Below, one piece after another: positions 24,571 through 34,562 of a stretch of DNA of 64,000 bases. The notes under the pieces are model-generated. The model searched no databases, had not been told where the DNA came from, and saw only the letters and a program-made list of their open reading frames with translations. The translations under genes were made by a program, and so were the position numbers. This DNA is from Symbiodinium natans. Lineage: Eukaryota; Sar; Dinophyceae; Suessiales; Symbiodiniaceae. Where the stretch lies: contig CAJNDS010002374.1 of assembly GCA_905221605.1 (NCBI GenBank), forward strand, positions 126,001-190,000. The letters run 5' to 3'. Every line of letters starts with the position of its first letter. The stretch's first letter is position 1.

Positions 24571-25107
24571 GTGAACGTCCGGACACAACCGACCATGCTT
24601 GCCGCCACAGGCAACCTTCTATTCTGGCGCTATCAAGAGGTTATCGGCAGTCATTTCTGTACAACTGCCTTTGAACTCACGATTTTCCCTGCTGCAGCGG
24701 AAGTGATTCTGGTCGCTCTCTTGAAGAGAGCAAATCGAGCGAAACTTACCAAGGCGTCTTCTGTGGTAATCCATTATTTGCGAGATTTTGAGAACCTGGC
24801 CGAAGAGGAACTCAAACTGGCTTGGACTCTTATTGAAGTCATTGCACGGTTGGATTCTGCTGCACAACCCCGTGTGACCATGTCGAGGCCAGAGAAAATA
24901 AGTGAGCGCAATCTCCGTGCCATCTCTTGCGTTGGAGAGCGAGCGCGAGCGCAATCGCTTTTGGAGTGCTTTTCTTTGACCCCCAAGTGGTTATCACGAG
25001 TGGTCGGAGCCTTCGCAGGCATAAAACTGGATGGAGTAGGGTCGATGCACGTTCCGGTTGGTAAAAGGGCATTCCTTGCTGAATCATTGCTTGGAGGGTG
25101 GCTTTAG
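24571..25107 (+). CDS. Candidate plus-strand coding stretch, unrecognised
   Basis: 178 open plus-strand codons. The middle reads helical, charged protein (ASSVVIHYLRDFENLAEEEL, KLAWTLIEVIARLDSAAQ), then ARAQSLLECFSLTPKWLSRV. It overlaps the 3' end of the minus-strand retrotransposon reading by some 24 bases. In parts of this interval the minus strand also reads protein-like in shifting frames (for example ATLQAMIQQGMPFYQPERAS near 25,050-25,110), which may be frameshifted retrotransposon tail. Which strand codes is not decided. Confidence 0.3.
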   Translation: MNVRTQPTMLAATGNLLFWRYQEVIGSHFCTTAFELTIFPAAAEVILVALLKRANRAKLTKASSVVIHYLRDFENLAEEELKLAWTLIEVIARLDSAAQPRVTMSRPEKISERNLRAISCVGERARAQSLLECFSLTPKWLSRVVGAFAGIKLDGVGSMHVPVGKRAFLAESLLGGWL

Positions 25108-26919
25108 CTTGCGCAAGGTGTGCAAGAAAACTCGCCAAAGCAGGGAGAATGGCATAGGCCGCAAACTACCTTCATAGACGTGTCGAAGGAAGGCATTGCT
25201 ATCCATTCCCCCAGCCCTTTGCAGCAAATGTTTGGTTTGCACCGTTTGCGCTTTGGGGGCGTGTGCTAGGTGGATGCTGAAGATCTCCCTGGCCTCAAGT
25301 AACGTTGGGAGGGGTGGGTGAGTAGGCCTGTGGCATGTGAGGAGGCGCAGGAGCGAATAATGCGCACCTTTCATGTCAATTTCAATAGCGTTCGGTCCAA
25401 TGGCCAAGAAACGTGTTAGCCTCTTACTCGTTTGCCAGTGCCGGATGGCATAGTATCTTCCCTGGGGATGCGAGGATGGCCTTCTGTATTGGACGAGCCC
25501 TGGCCACGACGTGTCAAGTTCCGCGGGTGATTTAATACGATTGTAGATACAAAAGCGCAAAAGCAGTTCAGGGTTCCAGAGTGGCGGGGATTCAAGGGAG
25601 ATAATTTCAGCCCCAGACTCAAGATCCTGTATGGCCTGCACATGCCATTGTTTGGGAGGCAGCAGGATAGGTGGAAACCGCGCAGTGTTGATTTGCATAT
25701 GAGGCTGCCCCTCTCCCGAATCGAAGAAGACATCTTCGCAAAGGGGTGCTTCATAGCGAAGGCTGTCAGCAGCGATTCCCGCTAGATGGTCAGCAACTTT
25801 GTTGCCAATGCGAGGGACATATGACCAGTGCACCTTAATGGAAGTGTGCGTAAGCTTTTGCCACATTGCATCAAGTTTTCGCACAAGGTCCTCCCTGTGG
25901 AGTCTCAAGGCTCCAGCGAAATGCTTGACAATGTTAATGCAGTCACCTTGAATGATAACTTCCTCAATTTGATTGCCAGCAGCAAGGAGTAATGCCTTGT
26001 CCAGCGTTGCGTCAGCGGCATATATTTCCGCAAACATAGAGTCTGGGCAAGGCTGAAGCGGGATGGCGATCGTGTCGAGAATTACTGGGACAGGCCCAGG
26101 TGACCAAACGATACCACCCGCTCCACCAATACTTTCTTGCGCATGACAGCTGCCATCAAATTGGGCGACAAGGTGTGTATCTTTGACCGGTTCTAATTCC
26201 ACAATAAGTGGCGTACTAGCAGGGATTGGCCTCAACGCAGTTACTTTTAGGTGCAGGTTGCCGCAGTGACACATTTTGGGCCAAAGAGCGACATTAGGAA
26301 CACCTAGGGTCTGCTGATACATGGGGGCAAGCAGATAGTGCTGGGCATCTAAAGTCGCTAAGACATCTCCTATGTTGGCGTTCTTGGGAGAGATGGTAAC
26401 ACCTTGGGCACTTGCTTTGATTAAGGCAGAGAGAGGATGCTTAACCTCGATTGAAAGCCCACCGTCATTGCAACAGGGTTTGCAACGTTCCGTGTCAACC
26501 CACCAAGCTGGTAGCATTTTGGGAAGCAGCATCCGCGGGATGGCATTCCAAAGGCGCGAAGCAAGCTTGGGTATATTATTGATGTGCTTTGCCCTTTGAG
26601 GTTTTTCGCACCATCCAGGGTGCCAGGTACATTGCTCTTCCATGACATACCTTCGAATAGTTGCAATCCATGCTAACAGGGTTGCACAGAATTTTTTGTC
26701 CACCTCACCCTCAATATCGGCCTTGGGAAAGGCACTGTGGCAAAGGGAATCGAACGAGGCAGTGCTAGCGTACCCCAAAGTGACTAGAACAATGAAGAGT
26801 GGGGCTTTAGTGACTACGCAGGCAGTAAGCCAATGTTCGGTCGTGTTTGCCCCCAAGCCACAAAGCAAACAATGACTTTGGATAAAGGTACACTGGTGCT
26901 CATTTGGTATCAGTGTCAC
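25084..26919 (-). mobile_element. 5'-truncated non-LTR retrotransposon: zinc knuckle + RNase H + unknown C-terminus
   Basis: About 611 open codons on the minus strand. Near the N-terminal end, residues 17-34 form C-x2-C-x8-H-x4-C, typical of the knuckle after the reverse transcriptase in non-LTR elements. An RNase H domain follows with all four acidic residues: FDGSC (D255), FAEIYAADATL (E298), IQGDCINIV (D326) and NKVADHLAG (D377). RNase H removes the RNA strand of the cDNA hybrid during retrotransposition. After it come about 230 residues of unknown function with EIDMKGAHYSLL (residues 513-524). The endonuclease and reverse transcriptase are missing: upstream sequence is replaced by a GTCAC satellite at about 26,911, and the first in-frame codon there is GTG, not a real start. 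Its sense may continue in other frames past the stop at 25,084. RNase H is confident; the element's family is not named. Confidence 0.85.
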
Positions 26920-27030
26920 TACGCGTCACTACGGGTCACTCGGGTTACTACGGGTCACTACGGGTTACTGCGGTTCACTACGGGTTACTACTCACTACTA
27001 CGGAGTCACTACGAGTCACTGCGGGTCCGC
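26914..27030 (+). repeat. GTCAC satellite, left arm (unit GTCACTACGG)
   Basis: About ten imperfect copies of a 10-bp unit GTCACTACGG/GTTACTACGG form the outer end of the left arm and abut the truncated retrotransposon. Variants GTCACTGCGG and GTCACTACGA occur at matching places in the right arm. Confidence 0.95.
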
Positions 27031-27764
27031 TGTGCTACCTTTGGATGGATCGATTAGTTGCAGATCGCAATGGCCGAAGGCGCTTGCAGCGTTCGTTGTG
27101 TGCACGTTCGAGGTGGACGTGAATCCATCACAGTCAATCTGCTTTGGTTTGTTGTTGAGCGTTCTTGGAAATCGTCGCGCGACGTAGAAATTCTCGAGCA
27201 TCTCTCGAAACGAGGCTGGAACACCCTTCCCGAATCACATTACGTTCCGTTTATGCGGGCTTGGAGCGGTAGGTCGCGGAATTGAAGGGGCTCTAAAGTG
27301 CTTGCAAACGGGGCGCCCGGCGGTTCGGGAGCAGTTTGAGGGCGCGTGGAGAGCCTGCGAGCTGTTCGGAAGCAGTTTAAGGGCACACGCTGGGCCTGCG
27401 AGCTGCTAGGAAGGACAGCGAGTCGCAGAAAGAGCTGCCCAGAAGCTAAATGCATGCTGCTTGCAAGCTGCTACAAGCTACAGCCGGGTGGGCCCCCCCT
27501 TAAAGCCCGTTTCAGCGCTCTTTGCAAGAACTTTGCTTTTTATTTTCGAGCCCCGGGAAGCTTGTCATTCTTGTCTTCTGCCGCTGCCCTCTCGGGGGTC
27601 ATTCTGTCACAGGTACTTGTGTGCTCTGGACGTCTAAACAATGACAGGAATGACAAGAATGACAAGCCGGCCCGAAAAAAAAATCAATTAGTTTTTCCCG
27701 GCCTCTATTCCGGGCAGGGCGCCCGTTTCGTCGGCCTGAACCGAGGCCGGAATACAAGTTTCGG

Positions 27765-27780
27765 GGTCGGAATTCCGACC
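27765..27780. repeat. Perfect 16-bp palindrome inside both arms
   Basis: GGTCGGAATTCCGACC reads the same on both strands here and at 32,297-32,312 in the other arm. It lies in a GC-rich segment with further inverted similarity (GGCCTCTATTCCGGGC against CCGAGGCCGGAATAC), so a hairpin is possible. Confidence 0.85.
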
Positions 27781-27972
27781 TTGCTCCTTTCGGAGCCCCC
27801 CCGGTTTCTATCCCGAGCGGCGCCCGGTTTGATCCGAAGCATGTCACTTGCAAACATGGCCACACCGACTGCACGTCGCAAGGTTGATGAGTGAAACCCA
27901 GAGCCCGCACAGCTGCGAGCACGGATTCTCCGATTTCATTCACGATTCAGCCAGAAAAATCATGCTAACAAG

Positions 27973-28907
27973 AGTTTCTCACCAGGTAGGCCCAGTTTTG
28001 GGACCCAGTTTTGAGGCCAATTTCTGGCTTCAAATTGGGGGCCAAGCAAAGCACGAAAAAACTGCGCAAACTCTGTTCGGAAGACGCGCAATGGCTTAAA
28101 GTTCACCAGAGTTTTGCCCGACGGCCCCGACGAGCAGCGCGGCGACCTGACGTGAAGCGGTTTGTCTGCGTATTGATCAACCGAACTGCGCCGCTGTGTG
28201 GAAAATGTTGGGCGGTGGGGTGGGCTTGTTGCAAGTGGCAAGCGCCGTTGGGTGCGACTGAAACCCAACCCCCCCAATCTCGAGCCGAGAGGGGGAGGGG
28301 TTGCCAGGAGCCCAAGAAGCAGCACGAGGGCAAGCTACTGCCACCCCAACACTTGTCCGCCTGTATGCATTCTGACCCAGCACTATCGTCATGGGAATCC
28401 CGTGGACTCTAGTGGAGTTCGTGTGACATGTAACAGTGCCTTCAGGCTTTGCAGACGTTTACAGCCGAGCAACGTTGTGCGTCGATACCGAAAGCTGGCT
28501 CGACGCTTTGGCCTTCAATATGTCTTGGGCTTGACTGACATCGTCATTTTCATGAATCAAGGGCTGTACTGCCTGTAGCAACCAAGGCAGTACAACTGCC
28601 GCGAGGTATCAGAGCGTTGTGCGGAGTATCAATGTTCATGTGAAGCAACCTTAACTTTCTTCCCTTAAGGCGTTAAGGCGTCCATACTGCGCAACACGCG
28701 CGCCGCACTTTCATCTTGTTGCCTCCCAGCCGCTAGCCGATTGGCCATGACGAGATACCAACCTTCGGCGTTCCGACCTGTCGGGGTTCAGTCGAAACAC
28801 CTCTGTAGTGACCTGGCTGCGTTTCGTGCAGTCAAAGGAGCCTAGTCAGTGTCAGTGAGACAGGACGGCTAGTAGACGAACGAAGAGGAACGCAGGGAAC
28901 CCTAAAC
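27973..28907. other. Start of the inverted-repeat loop; no gene recognised
   Basis: Several overlapping open frames on both strands but no consistent sense. This stretch lies between the left arm and the coding part of the loop gene and may be its upstream region or an intron. Confidence 0.35.
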
Positions 28908-29104
28908 CCGAAACTCAACCCTAAACCCGAAAGGGCATTTGAGCTTCCACGGCCGCAAGAGCTTGGCTGCGACTTCACGTGTTGCCGCATGGTTCCCAAA
29001 GCCCTAAGCATTGTGCCTTGAAATCTTATATCGACGCCCGAAACCCTAAACCCGAATGCCAAACCCTGAACCCTAGGCCCTAAACCCTACACTCCCTAAA
29101 CCCT
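28908..29104 (+). repeat. Degenerate CCCTAAA telomere-like repeats
   Basis: Clusters of CCCTAAACCCGAAA-like words occur at 28,908-28,938 and at 29,036-29,104, the second ending at the first ATG of the loop gene's open frame. CCCTAAA is the complement of TTTAGGG. The copies are interrupted and diverged, so this is interstitial and not a chromosome end. Confidence 0.75.
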
Positions 29105-32100
29105 ATGCGCTACGCCAGCAGCATGCTCGCGGCACTGTGTAGCCAGTCAGTATATACTCTAAAATCACGACATGGTTTGAGGTGTTTAGTTCTGGAAGCA
29201 AGCATGGGCCAAAGCCACGGGTCATATGCGTCTGCGTGTCGTCATCGGAACAGGGAGATGCTGAACTTGCGGCATCAAAGTCGAGGAGACAAGCGACATC
29301 GACTTCAACAGCGTCGAGAACAGAAGTTCGATTCTGACGACGATGAGGATGGCATTTGGCAAGCGTGGGGCGGCCCAAACGAGTTGACACTGGCAAATGG
29401 TCAACCGTTCAGCAGCGGCACAGAAGGCGACCAGAATGGCAAAGAGTTTGAGGACACTATCCGACAACTCTTCAGTTTAGATTCAACGCATATTCAACTA
29501 CATCAAGGTGGCCTTGCTGAGGATGTTGCAGACAGACTGAGAAAAGCTCATAGCCGGCTCCCGCGAGACCTCGCCACAGTGGAGTGCGACTACAACATCG
29601 GCAGGGAAAAGTTCGTGCTCGCCCAGCTGGATGGTGTTGGAAGCCTATCGCCGAGCCAGTTGGAGATGGGCGAGTGGCTCCTGGAGCCTGAAAAGAAGGA
29701 GGGCATGTGCATTGCCGAATTCTGCATCAACTCAAAACCGTTCAGTGCCAAACTTTACCAACTTGGACGAATTGCCGAGATGATTCATGCAGGAGCGGAG
29801 TGTGCTGACGATCATGACATCAAGAACCATCACATCATCTACCTCATCATCGTCGACAGATCGCGTCCGAATCTGGCACCGAGCAGGCTTCTCCGCAGAT
29901 ACAAGGCGCTCAACCTCGCGTATAAGCATGGCAGGTTCGGCGTACTGTACGTCAGCATGGGAACCTTGGCGCGCAAGTGGGCACAAGGCCGGTGGAATGC
30001 TCCCCGAAGGGGATGTTCTCCTCTCTGTCTCCTCTTTCTCTTGAGTGTCTGGGTCCGTGACCTTTGCTTACCTGCTGACTATCACCACATGCTGCTCTCT
30101 GTACATGTGATTGTTAGCTGGCGTCGTTTGGCGGCATGCGTACACGTTTGGCCTCATCGGAGCGGGATGCAAAACAATTTTCTGACAACCCCCCTGAAGG
30201 TCCCATTTCGAACAAGTTTTGAATACATGCAGGTTACAATACCAATATAATGGATGAAGTCGAGCAGGAGCCAAACAGTGTTCTTGAATCACAGTGATGG
30301 CCCATTTTCAGCCAGGGCAAGCTCTTACTCCTGTTTTTTTGCACACTGGCGTTTTACGTTTTCTTCGCGCTGCCCCGGTGCTGTGCAGTGTAGTTCTATG
30401 TCTTCCAGTTTGAGGTGTAGGTGCGAATCCGTCAGAGTCCTATTTGTCTGTCATCCTTCTCTGCTTCTGTGTTTCGGAAATAGGTTCCTCTTGCCTTCGT
30501 GCACATGTCATGATCTGTGCTCCTTCGGATTCCTTTTCTCTTGTTTGATCTGCAAATCTCGGCTACGTTGCGTGATCTGCAGGCACAAGAGTTGCAAGGT
30601 TTGAGACCGTTGCAGGTGCCAAGACATGTGACCATTAGAGATTGCCAGCCTTTGGCGTTCTGCGAGGCTCTGCAAGCACGACCTCAACGTCATCCGTCTG
30701 GGTGCGGGAACTGATCCGCGAGGACTCTGCTGTGTGAGAGCAAGTGCCGGTAATTGGAGCGCAAGGCTGACCGAGAGCATCAGTAGCATTCAGCTGAACG
30801 CAGGGTTGGGGCACCTGTTGGGATCTGGGCTCCAGTGTGTCTCGGACACTCGTCGACAGGGGCGAAGCATGCGGCATGCCCATAGTGGCACACGTCTGAT
30901 CGTGGGAGAGGGGAGGGGGCGGGAGGCTGGCAGTTTTTTGGCTGTTCCTTGCTGGGAGTGTTTCTGCAAGCTTGCCGTCAGTTCATGTCTGCCACAGTTT
31001 TGACCCACCCGACTCGCAGGATGGGAAGGTCACAGAAAAGCTGAGGCGCAAGGAGGATTCCGATGCATATCATGTCCATGTTTAAAGCAGTGCACTCTGG
31101 CAGAACTGCGGAGTTGATTTTTTTTCGGAACGTTGAAGAGATCCCACACATGAACTGTGACAATTGCAAGCAGCACCTTTGAAAGTCGAGGATGGCAAGG
31201 AGTTTGAGCCAGTCAATGCGTTCCAAGTGAAAGGAGCCTTGGCCAACGCCGCGACCTTAGCTCCACTCGATTGCCTCAGTGCGGTTCTTATGAGTTTATG
31301 AGCGGTTCTCCACACTTTTGGTGGACGTCGTCAGGTGGATGACCTGAAGGAAGTGCTGACCTCAAGCCGAACTTCGCTCATCCTGTCTGAACTGATTGCA
31401 ATAGGACGATGACAAAGATTTTGAGTGCGCATGTCTTGTAGGCAACAAGTCCTGTAGCGGAACTGAGCTTTCATTTTCCATCGAGCCCTTGCTGAGCACT
31501 GCTTGAGGCTATCAAGAAGAAGAAGCCAAATCGAGTGACGTGCGATGCAGATGAAATTGTCATTCACAGCCTGAAGGAGAGCTTTTCATGTCAATCCCAG
31601 TCTCCTCCCTGTGCCGCGTCTCAGCGTGACTTCGCAGGACAAGGAGTGGGTGAAGGAAGACACGATGTCAGCAAGACTGCGAGACACAACTGAGCCCAGC
31701 GCTTGGTTTCGACGCCTTTTCAGCTTAGGGGTTTTGCCGCCGCCCCGCTCGCAGGGCAAATTGCTATGGGTTCACGCTGCCACCAGCGGACGATGCTTGA
31801 GTTGCGCGCGTGTGCCTCAGCGCCGGAGTTTGAGCACTGGCTTTGCTTGACTTCCAGGATTAGCAGACAGCAGTTCAACGCTCACATTCTTTGAGCAGGC
31901 TACGGCGTTCAAGTTTTCAAGTCAAGCGGGGCGTGCAACGGGTACAGGACCAGCGACACAGATGCCAGTGCTGGTCAGAAGCAGTTTCACAGAGGCGCTC
32001 TTAGTCGTGCTTAAGTGCATAGACGCGATCAATCCATTTGAAGAAATCTGGGGGAAGAGCGCTTGCATTGCTTTGCTCCGCCAGTACTTCAACTTTGAGT

Positions 32101-32117
32101 CTTACTTGTTAGCATGA
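29105..32117 (+). CDS. Unrecognised multi-exon gene in the inverted-repeat loop
   Basis: Coding-like plus-strand stretches follow one another. 29,105 to about 29,990 reads KFDSDDDEDGIWQAWGGPNE, EFEDTIRQLFSLDSTHIQLH, PRDLATVECDYNIGREKFVL and NHHIIYLIIVDRSRPNLAPS. 31,156-31,290 reads LKVEDGKEFEPVNAFQVKGA; 31,333-31,400 VDDLKEVLTSSRTSLILSEL; from about 31,508 KKKPNRVTCDADEIVIHSLK; and 31,852-32,117 MPVLVRSSFTEALLVVLKCI then NPFEEIWGKSACIALLRQYF, ending YLLA and TGA. GC donors with AG acceptors join the second to fourth pieces in frame (LDCLS+VDDL; SELI+KKKP). The last codons and stop lie just inside the right arm, so the left arm holds an inverted copy of this gene's 3' end. No domain recognised; the first ATG is uncertain. 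Confidence 0.5.
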
Positions 32118-33412
32118 TTTTTCTGGCTGAATCGTGAATGAAATCGGAGAATCCGTGCTCGCAGCTGTGCGGGCTCTGGGTTTCACTCATCAACCTTGCG
32201 ACGTGCAGTCGGTGTGGCCATGTTTGCAAGTGACATGCTTCGGATCAAACCGGGCGCCGCTCGGGATAGAAACCGGGGGGGCTCCGAAAGGAGCAAGGTC
32301 GGAATTCCGACCCCGAAACTTGTATTCCGGCCTCGGTTCAGGCCGACGAAACGGGCGCCCTGCCCGGAATAGAGGCCGGGAAAAATTAATTGATTTTTTT
32401 TTCGGGCCGGCTTGTCATTCTTGTCATTCCTGTCATTGTTTAGACGTCCAGAGCACACAAGTACCTGTGACAGAATGACCCCCGAGAGGGCAGCGGCAGG
32501 AGACAAGAATGACAAGCTTCGCGGGGCTCGAAAATAAAAAGCAAAGTTCTTGCAAAGAGCGCTGAAACGGGCTTTAAGGGGGGGCCCACCCGGCTGTAGC
32601 TTGTAGCAGCTCGCGAGCAGCATGCATTTAGCTTCTGGGCAGCTCTTTCTGCGACTCGCTGTCCTTCCTAGCAGCTCGCAGGCCCAGCGTGTGCCCTTAA
32701 ACTGCTTCCGAACAGCTCGCAGGCTCTCCACGCGCCCTCAAACTGCTCCCGAACCGCCGGGCGCCCCGTTTGCAAGCACTTTAGAGCCCCTTCGATTCCG
32801 CGACCTACCGCTCCGAGCCCGCATAAACGGAACGTAATGTGATTCGGGGAGGGTGTTCCAGCCTCGTTTCGAGAGATGCTCGAGAATTTCTACGTTTACA
32901 ATTTGCAAATCCATGTTGCCATGCGAAGCTTCAATTGTGTCAGCGGAGCTGATGGCCAGCACCGAAACAATCCCACGCGCGACGATTTCCAAGAACGCTC
33001 GACAACAAACCAAAGGAGATCGACTGTGATGGATTCACGTCCACCTCGAACGTGCACACAACGAACGCTGCGAGCGCCTTCGGCCATTGCGATCTGCAAC
33101 TAATCGATCCATCCAAAGGTAGCACAGCGGACCCGCAGTGACTCGTAGTGACTCCGTAGTAGTGAGTAGTGACCCGTAGTGAACCGCAGTGACCCGTAGT
33201 GACCCGTAGTGACCCGTAGTGACCCGTAGTGACGCGTAGTGACCCGTAGTGACCCGTAGTGACCCGTAGTGACCCGTAGTGACCCGTAGTGACCCGTAGT
33301 GACCCGTAGTGACCCGTAGTGACCCGTAGTGACCCGTAGTGACCCGAAGTGACCCGTAGTGACCCGTAGTGACCCGTCGTGACCCGTCGTGACCCGTAAC
33401 GCGTAGTGACCG
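32105..33412 (+). repeat. Right arm of the large inverted repeat
   Basis: Reverse complement of the left arm. It begins in the last four codons of the loop gene and runs outward through its 3' flank to a long GTGAC satellite. It has an extra 80-bp block at 32,896-32,975, with no direct repeat at its borders, so a deletion in the left arm is as likely as an insertion here. The 182-codon mirror frame lies at 32,183-32,731 on the minus strand. Confidence 0.95.
33130..33410 (+). repeat. GTGAC satellite, right arm (unit CCGTAGTGAC)
   Basis: About 27 tandem copies of the 10-bp unit GACCCGTAGT, mostly perfect, with variants at both ends. This is the reverse complement of the left-arm array but more than twice as long, so the array has expanded or shrunk since the arms separated. 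Confidence 0.97.
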
Positions 33413-33745
33413 TTACAGCTGCATCGCGAAGAACAGTCGTAAAAAGCGCAGCAAACTGCAGTAGACGCAGAAGCAGCACTTCACTGCAGAGTTTGGAATC
33501 TTTTACGGTGAAGACTGCAGTCTTTTTGGAGTCTCTTCGAAGTCCGCCTACCACTTCTACTGCTGCAAACTGCTGTTTCTGCTACTACTGCTTCTACTTC
33601 GAGCAAGATTGCGACATTGTTGGGTTATTGTTGGCTCATATTTTGTCATTCTTGAGCCATTCTTGAATTAAACAAAATTCTTTTTGTGTCTTTTTGAACA
33701 AAACTTGCATTTTTTTATTCTGCAGCAAACGAGTTTTTTGTGCAT

Positions 33746-33860
33746 TGTAGTGACGTTGTAGTGACGTTGTAGTGACGTTGTAGTGACGTTGTAGTGACGT
33801 TGTAGTGACTTTGTAGTGACGTTGTAGTGACGTTGTAGTGACGTTGTTGACATTTTAGTG
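33746..33860 (+). repeat. 11-bp satellite GTTGTAGTGAC
   Basis: About nine tandem copies of GTTGTAGTGAC. It shares the core TAGTGAC with the 10-bp array in the right arm but has a different spacer and a period longer by one base. Confidence 0.95.
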
Positions 33861-33909
33861 GCCTTTTGGAGTAAGTTACCATAAATCAAACCGAGCGAGC
33901 CGCGGAATC

Positions 33910-34200
33910 ATAGTGGCGACCCAGTGGCGACCCTGTGGCGACCTTGTGGCTGCCACTGCTGCTCTGCCACTCCGCCCTGCTGCCCTGCCACTGCCTGCTC
34001 TCTGCCACTGCTGCTGCTCTGCCACCCCCGCCCTGCTGCTCTGCCACAGCTGTCCACTGCTGCCCTGCCAGCCTGCCCACTCTGCACTACTGCCCTGCCA
34101 CTGCTGCCCTAGCACTGCTGCCCTGCCACTGCTGCTCTCTGCCACTGCTGCTGCTCTGCACTCCCGCCTGGCCACTCCGCCCCACTGCCCTGTCTTCTGC
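33910..34200 (+). repeat. GTGGCGACC copies and CTGCC/CTGCT-rich tract
   Basis: Four copies of GTGGCGACC (33,912-33,950) lead into about 240 bp of imperfect CTGCCACTGCTGCTCTGCC-like repeats. All frames are open because of composition; the Leu/Cys/Ala or Gln/Ser readings are low-complexity and not evidence of a gene. Confidence 0.85.
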
Positions 34201-34562
34201 CACCGTCCCGCTGATCAGCATTGTTGCAGCGTCGCGAAGAACAGTGGCGAATCGTAAAAGCGCTGCAAACTGCAGTATAATGCACAAGCAGCAGTCGCTG
34301 CAGAGACTCGGTGAGAGACTCAGTCTTTATGGAATCATTTACGGTGAAGACTGCAGTCTTTTTGGAGTCTCTTCGAAGTCTGCCTACTACTTCTACTGCT
34401 GCTGCTGTTGCTGCTACTGCTCAACTTCTGCTTCGAGCAAAGATTGCAACATTATTGAGTCATTATTGCGATTTTTTGAGTCATTATTGAATCATTGTTG
34501 GCTCAGATTTGACGCATTATTGAAACAAACGAAATTCTTTTTCGCTCCATTTTGACAACACC

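Larger units (their letters stand above)
26911..27972 (+). repeat. Left arm of a large inverted repeat
   Basis: This arm matches the reverse complement of the right arm (32,105-33,412). The inner end pairs base 27,972 with 32,105 (CATGCTAACAAG against CTTGTTAGCATG). Over 200-base stretches only about two mismatches were seen. The arm lacks an 80-bp block that the right arm has (junction 27,181/27,182) and carries a shorter satellite at its outer end. It contains a 182-codon open frame (27,346-27,894), mirrored in the other arm with about three amino-acid differences; this is rich in Arg, Pro and Ser and gives no family, so I do not call it a gene. Confidence 0.95.
33418..34560 (+). repeat. 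Two diverged copies of a ~300-bp unit between satellites
   Basis: 33,418-33,720 and 34,215-34,560 are direct repeats. Both start with GCGAAGAACAGT, share CGTAAAA..GC..GCAAACTGCAGTA, then TTTACGGTGAAGACTGCAG and TCTTTTTGGAGTCTCTTCG, CTTCTACTGCTGC and CTTCGAGCAA, and end TTCTTTTT. Each is followed by its own GTGAC/GTCAC array. The pattern is unit plus array repeated, which suggests duplication of a composite satellite. No gene is seen. Confidence 0.9.

Noticed and set aside
27346-27894. 182-codon frame mirrored in both repeat arms as a gene
   Set aside because: No domain and no splice context; the mirrored copy follows from the inverted repeat itself and the few changes do not show selection.
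33913-34257. Leu/Ala/Cys-rich proteins over the CTGCC tract
   Set aside because: Low-complexity reading of a simple repeat, open on both strands.
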